Shown here: positions 60,301-64,000 of the stretch, piece by piece
How the letters are laid out: each line of letters begins with the position of its first letter
Numbering within the stretch: position 1 is the first letter of the stretch
Notes under the pieces: model-generated
Seen by the model: the letters and a program-made list of their open reading frames with translations, nothing else
What the model was told of the DNA's origin: nothing
Databases searched by the model: none
Made by a program: the position numbers and the translations under genes
Assembly: GCF_029227915.1 (NCBI RefSeq)
Contig: NC_079881.1
Coordinates: forward strand, 16,529,501-16,593,500
DNA from: Hydractinia symbiolongicarpus
Lineage: Eukaryota > Cnidaria > Hydrozoa > Anthoathecata > Hydractiniidae
DNA: 64,000 bases
Direction of reading: 5' to 3'

Positions 60301-60484
60301 ATTATATAGAATCTACGTTGCATCTTGATCTTACCTTTTGAAGTCTGGACAAGTCGCTGCTCTGTTGCGAACACTTCTCAAATTCATCCAACAAATACGA
60401 CAGATACTTATTTTGTGGTTTGCACGATGAACCTGGACTGTACGAGGACGTGCAAGTACATTCTGACCTATACAACGAATCCAT
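57342..60484 (-). CDS. Small coiled-coil protein, four exons
   Basis: Exons at 60484-60335, 59503-59432, 58713-58540 and 57455-57342 have clean borders (AAG|GTAAGATC, CAG|GTACGT, AAG|GTTTGG; acceptors AAATAG, TTTTCAG, TTGTAG). All junctions are in phase 0, giving 50+24+58+37 = 169 residues. Residues 1-25 are Ser/Cys-rich (MDSLYRSECTCTSSYSPGSS). Residues about 30-145 are a heptad-like coiled coil (YLSYLLDEFEKCSQQ, MKKEIAEAQREIRDLKFEKQ, LLSEKVSSMQREMQEQ). The tail reads ALDLENLRWELTATQKYGVS. Further small in-frame exons could sit in the introns. I do not recognise the family; a cytoskeletal or ciliary scaffold is plausible but unproven. Confidence 0.7.
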
Positions 60485-61030
60485 ATCAGCTCGCTGGAAT
60501 TAAGCGTGTACATACATTTGATGTTGAAAGAGAATTGAATACTGATTTTGTAGTGGCGCAATTATATTTGACGTCACCTATCTATGACGTCATTACTTTC
60601 AACCTTATCATTACGTTAGTTTGAGTTAAAGAAACAGAGAGTATGCTATAGTCTAATCGACCTGTTTCTAAACAATTTTTGACGAACCTTTACAGTTTAT
60701 CATATATATTTACGAATACCAAAGTTTTCTTATCCAAAGTTTTCAAGATATAACTCCTCTACTTTTATTTTATGTGTTGATGGCTTTCGAAATGAAGAAC
60801 GCCGCTTTTTAGTTGTGTAATTACGACTCAAATTAGACTTGCATATATCCTTCTGTGTGATTACGGACATGTTGTCTATTTTGTTAAAGTAACTAGAAAA
60901 ATCGACTACCCACATTTTAACATTACCAAACCGAACGAAATGCGTCAATTTAATCTGCTTCATATGCCACACGATAAAGCATACGGCAACACTTAATATA
61001 TCCTTACAGGCATTGACGTGGCTATAAGGT
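60485..61030. other. Upstream of the coiled-coil gene, no gene seen
   Basis: The promoter of the coiled-coil gene presumably lies here. A 122-codon minus-strand frame at 60730-61098 has no recognised domain and overlaps the integrase relic. Confidence 0.4.
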
Positions 61031-61039
61031 ATGAGGTTG

Positions 61040-61710
61040 AAACCCTTGCACAAGGAAAAAGCTGCAGATGTTGAGGAGATGATCAAGGATAACTGCAAAG
61101 TAGGATCTCTACGCTATCCATAAACCTTCCAATGTGATAGCGGGTCTAAGTTCAAGTCCGAAGTGACAAAGCTGCTCGAAGGTAATGCTGTTGAGATAAA
61201 CCGTGCTACGACCAAATATCGTTACATATTTTTGGCTTTTGTAACCTTTTTAACTAGGCCCTTGCAGAAAGACTCTTCAAATCACAAGATGCGCAAGAGT
61301 TAGTCACTGAAGAGACTAGTACGATATGGGTGAAACCTGTACTGTACGGTGAAAAGTCTAAACAATACCAAGACAGCTATGATTGGTATGTTTTCGAACG
61401 ACATCAAGCTGAATCAAGTCCCACTCGCAAAGAGCGACCCAGAGGAAAAGCCTTTACCAGAAGACGGTCCTTATTTCTACCTGCCTCTAGCAGGGGAAGA
61501 ACACCGTGATCAGAAAAGACGCGCAACCGACGCCATTTGGAGCAAAGATATGTACAGACTTCATTGTATGATTATAGCCCAACAGTCCCGAGCGTAGTTT
61601 CGTCGATAAGGAACTTATGCTGGTTGCTGATGATGTAAAAATACCTCAGGACTATGTGAAGGAGCGGTGGGAGTCGCAGGCTTTAAAGCGGTACGATATC
61701 TTGTAAGTCT
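61040..61710 (+). pseudogene. DDE (rve) integrase relic
   Basis: Plus-strand coding traces in shifting frames: a core-integrase motif around 61130 (QCDSGSKFKSEVTKLLE, with the second catalytic Asp), a continuation to KYRY, then LNNTKTAMIGM, LPEDGPYFYLPLAGEEHRDQ and RRATDAIWSKDMYRL. This matches a retroviral-type integrase family carried by virus-like or Maverick-like elements in invertebrates. Stops and frameshifts throughout show it is inactive. The first catalytic Asp and the zinc-binding part are not seen. Confidence 0.6.
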
Positions 61711-61776
61711 CACGACTTACAAGAACTCACCTGCACAGTTTTCATGTTAGCAGATGATCACAAGACCATACATGAC

Positions 61777-62049
61777 TTATTTAATAACATTTGGCTCGTT
61801 ATAGAGGTGAATACGAATGACCTGACTATCGGGTATACGAACGCCTAGGATTTCACCAATTTTTTTAAAGGCTGCTGGATTCTTCGTAACAGATAACACC
61901 TTATTTGTTCCTGCGTCAACTAGCAATATGTAGTCAAATCTCACGAGGGTACCAGAGGAAGAGCTGCTTTTTGTGCCTTCGAAGATTCTTCGGCTAAGAG
62001 GGTCCACAAAAAATTGTGTGTGAGGATCTTTTACAATATCTAGGGTCAT
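61777..62049 (-). CDS. Small protein of the virus-like element, intact 90-codon frame
   Basis: An open frame starting MTLDIVKDPHTQFFVDPLSR and ending LYNEPNVIK, with a balanced composition and a Ser run (SSSSS) in the middle. It lies just downstream on the minus strand of other decayed frames of the same element. Function unknown; possibly a minor structural protein. Its integrity while neighbours are broken may be chance. Confidence 0.4.
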   Translation of the reverse strand: MTLDIVKDPHTQFFVDPLSRRIFEGTKSSSSSGTLVRFDYILLVDAGTNKVLSVTKNPAAFKKIGEILGVRIPDSQVIRIHLYNEPNVIK

Positions 62050-63070
62050 TTATTTCTCTGAAAGTACCACCTCAGAGAACTCTTTGATATTCTCTTTCGT
62101 CGCCTAATACTCCAGACTATGAAATCTCCCTCAAAAAATGTTCACCTGAGCGTTGGAAAGAAGGTACATGTAACACCTGATATTTCCAGTACCACCGACC
62201 TTCTTGGTTATTTTTAGGGTAATGCCGTCGACAGTATCTGCAGGGGTCTTTGACTACCATAGAGCATAGGATCCGGAGACGATCGAAAGTACACAAAGAG
62301 CGCTTACCTCTCGGTCATGAATTGCCCTATCGTGACAATGGAATCCTGACTGCCGAAGAGATTAGCGATTTGCTCAAAATGATCTTTTTAGACCATTGGA
62401 TGTGAGTAGAGTTTGTTCAACTGTTATCGGGATTTTCTAGATCTTTAGGTTGACTCGAAAGTACGCTTTAAACTTAGTAGCATCTATGAACAGCAAAAGT
62501 AGCTCTTTCAAAACCTTGGCCGGAGCATCAACCTGCAGATTATACGAGGTATTCTCCTTCTTTATGGTGATGACCGTGCTTCGGGGTACTCTTTCAAAAG
62601 GTGGTACTAAGCGACTGTACCGTGATATTATAACTTGCGAGACCCTCGTGGTTTATCTTGTTGAACTACAGTGCAATATTGCTTATCTTATACGTGGCGT
62701 CAGCAGGCTTTGCTGTGGTAGATCCAGAAGCAGTTGTACCTGGATCCATGACCACTCCACAATACGTTGCAAAATGGAGAACAAACTGAAGTCGATCATG
62801 TAGGCCTGATTGATAGAAGGGCAGATCCCTAGTGAGCTTAAACATTTTTCATACAGGTATAGAGAAGGTACTTCCATTTGCGGAGTCTATCGCTTTCTGC
62901 TCGTCTCCCCAGACTGGTTTGCCACTTAAAACTGGAGTGCCCTGGATTGATACCTTCGAGGTTTAGGTTATTTCTGCGTTCACACTTAAACAGCCACAAG
63001 CCCTTGCATACGCGAGTATATTGTAGTCGTTGATGGTGTAAACTTCGTTGCTGTTCATGGTGATACGAAA
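62050..63070 (-). pseudogene. Decayed structural-type gene(s) of a virus-like element
   Basis: A minus-strand frame begins with ATG near 63057 (MNSNEVYTINDYNILAYARA) and continues in pieces with several stops and frame changes to about 62070. One stretch (around 62850-62650) has a pattern of alternating beta-strand residues that could be a capsid-like fold, but this is a weak visual impression. GC content is noticeably higher than the flanks, consistent with inserted DNA of foreign origin. Confidence 0.35.
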
Positions 63071-64000
63071 ATTCCGGTATGTTTATTCCGGTATGTTCAT
63101 GGTATGTTTTTTACTAGTTAATTCCAGATCGAAAAAAAGCTTGAAACTCCCTGGAAAGATGACATCGTTCTGGCCCATATTGAAATAGTCTACATTACAG
63201 GTCTTCGCCCTGGTTGATCGTACTCGGTACGTGGCTAACCTTGAAACGCTGCCGTTTACCCTTCATCGCCATCATGGTCTCTGGATACGAGTGAAGCGTC
63301 TTTCCGAACATATTACCCATGCTTTATTTTTGTGGAGATGTTTAATATCCGTCGTCCTACAAAATTTTGGATGATAAAATCACATTTATATATCACAGAC
63401 AGACGAAATTAACAAAAAAATCTTCGCTCACATATATGAGAGCTTTGTTCTTTAAACGTTTTGTTTCCATAACATTTGAAATCAAGGGTCGGACCTCTCG
63501 GGGTACACAAAACAGTCAATTGCCTATTACATTAAAAATGTTTCTCCGTAAAGTTTTCAAAATAATACGACGAGGTTGCATATATTCCTTTTCATTCCTA
63601 ATTTTCAACCGATAGGGAACCATGTGGCCGCATAAGAGAAGAAAGACCAAACTTTTGCTTTTTTTATTGAAAGGCGGGGCACGAGAAAATTTTTTAAAAG
63701 ACAGTAATAAATTAAAAAATGTCTAAAAATGTCAACTTGTGTCGCCAGTGTAGTTGTTTGTTTTTCACAAAATTTTCTTGTGACTTGCAACATTATTTTT
63801 GTTAGATACAAAATGAAACTGTTAGTGTAGGCGAACAAATAAAAAATTTGCTGCAATGCTCTTATGCGCAATTAATCAGAACTTATTAATTTTGCTGAGT
63901 TTTAGTACTGGAAATGAATATAAACACAAATTAAACTTGATAAGTTTTGAAAAGATAATAAAATAATGCGGACTGCTAAGAATAAACAACAAAAGAAAGA
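63071..64000. other. Element edge and non-coding flank
   Basis: 63071-63330 may still belong to the virus-like element. There is a local duplication of TTCCGGTATGTT at 63073-63098. From 63330 on, sequence returns to AT-rich host-like DNA with no gene seen. Confidence 0.4.

Overview
This is an AT-rich, gene-poor animal nuclear sequence. Genes have short spliceosomal introns with GT..AG borders, and much of the rest is transposon debris. A myeloperoxidase-type heme peroxidase, an SH2-like protein, a beta-helix/Cys-rich/multi-TM receptor-like gene, PIF/Harbinger and pogo-type transposons and HIRAN-like fragments together suggest a non-bilaterian metazoan. A cnidarian, possibly a hydrozoan, is my best guess, but it is inference and no rRNA or mitochondrial marker is present.

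Layout. 2.0-4.4 kb (minus): a broken gene for a beta-helix/Cys-rich/multi-TM membrane protein. 6.1-10.1 kb (minus): a complete five-exon secreted heme peroxidase whose exons splice in frame to 627 codons, with a TATA box upstream. 13.5-23.2 kb: a transposon graveyard holding two copies of one long repeat (one with a 1.2 kb insertion), a HIRAN-like fragment with a 69-bp tandem repeat, a pogo/Tigger-type transposase relic, and a 1.5 kb element whose inverted ends are arrays of a short satellite and which carries an OTU-like protease fragment. 24.5-25.9 kb (minus): a single-exon gene with a C-terminal SH2-like domain. 26-39 kb: mostly non-coding, with small foldback elements and hAT-like ends, then the last two exons of an unidentified plus-strand gene at 39.1-39.6 kb.

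41.6-44.9 kb: a PIF/Harbinger transposon in which the transposase and its MADF/BESS partner protein are on opposite strands and interlocked, each with an exon inside the other's intron. It is fused to a second, inverted and deleted copy. 45.8-52.3 kb: three paralogous small proteins resembling the HYD1 class of ADP-ribosyltransferases, two plus and one minus, one of them with a changed catalytic-type residue. 53.0-53.2 kb: a long TTC/GAA microsatellite. 57.3-60.5 kb (minus): a four-exon, 169-residue coiled-coil protein with all junctions in phase 0. 61.0-63.1 kb: a decayed virus-like or Maverick-like element with an integrase relic.

The host genes show no sign of acting together. The likeliest under-described biology is the HYD1-like cluster, the interlocked Harbinger gene pair and the satellite-tipped element. 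All gene models come from reading frames and splice sites by eye, with no transcript or database support.
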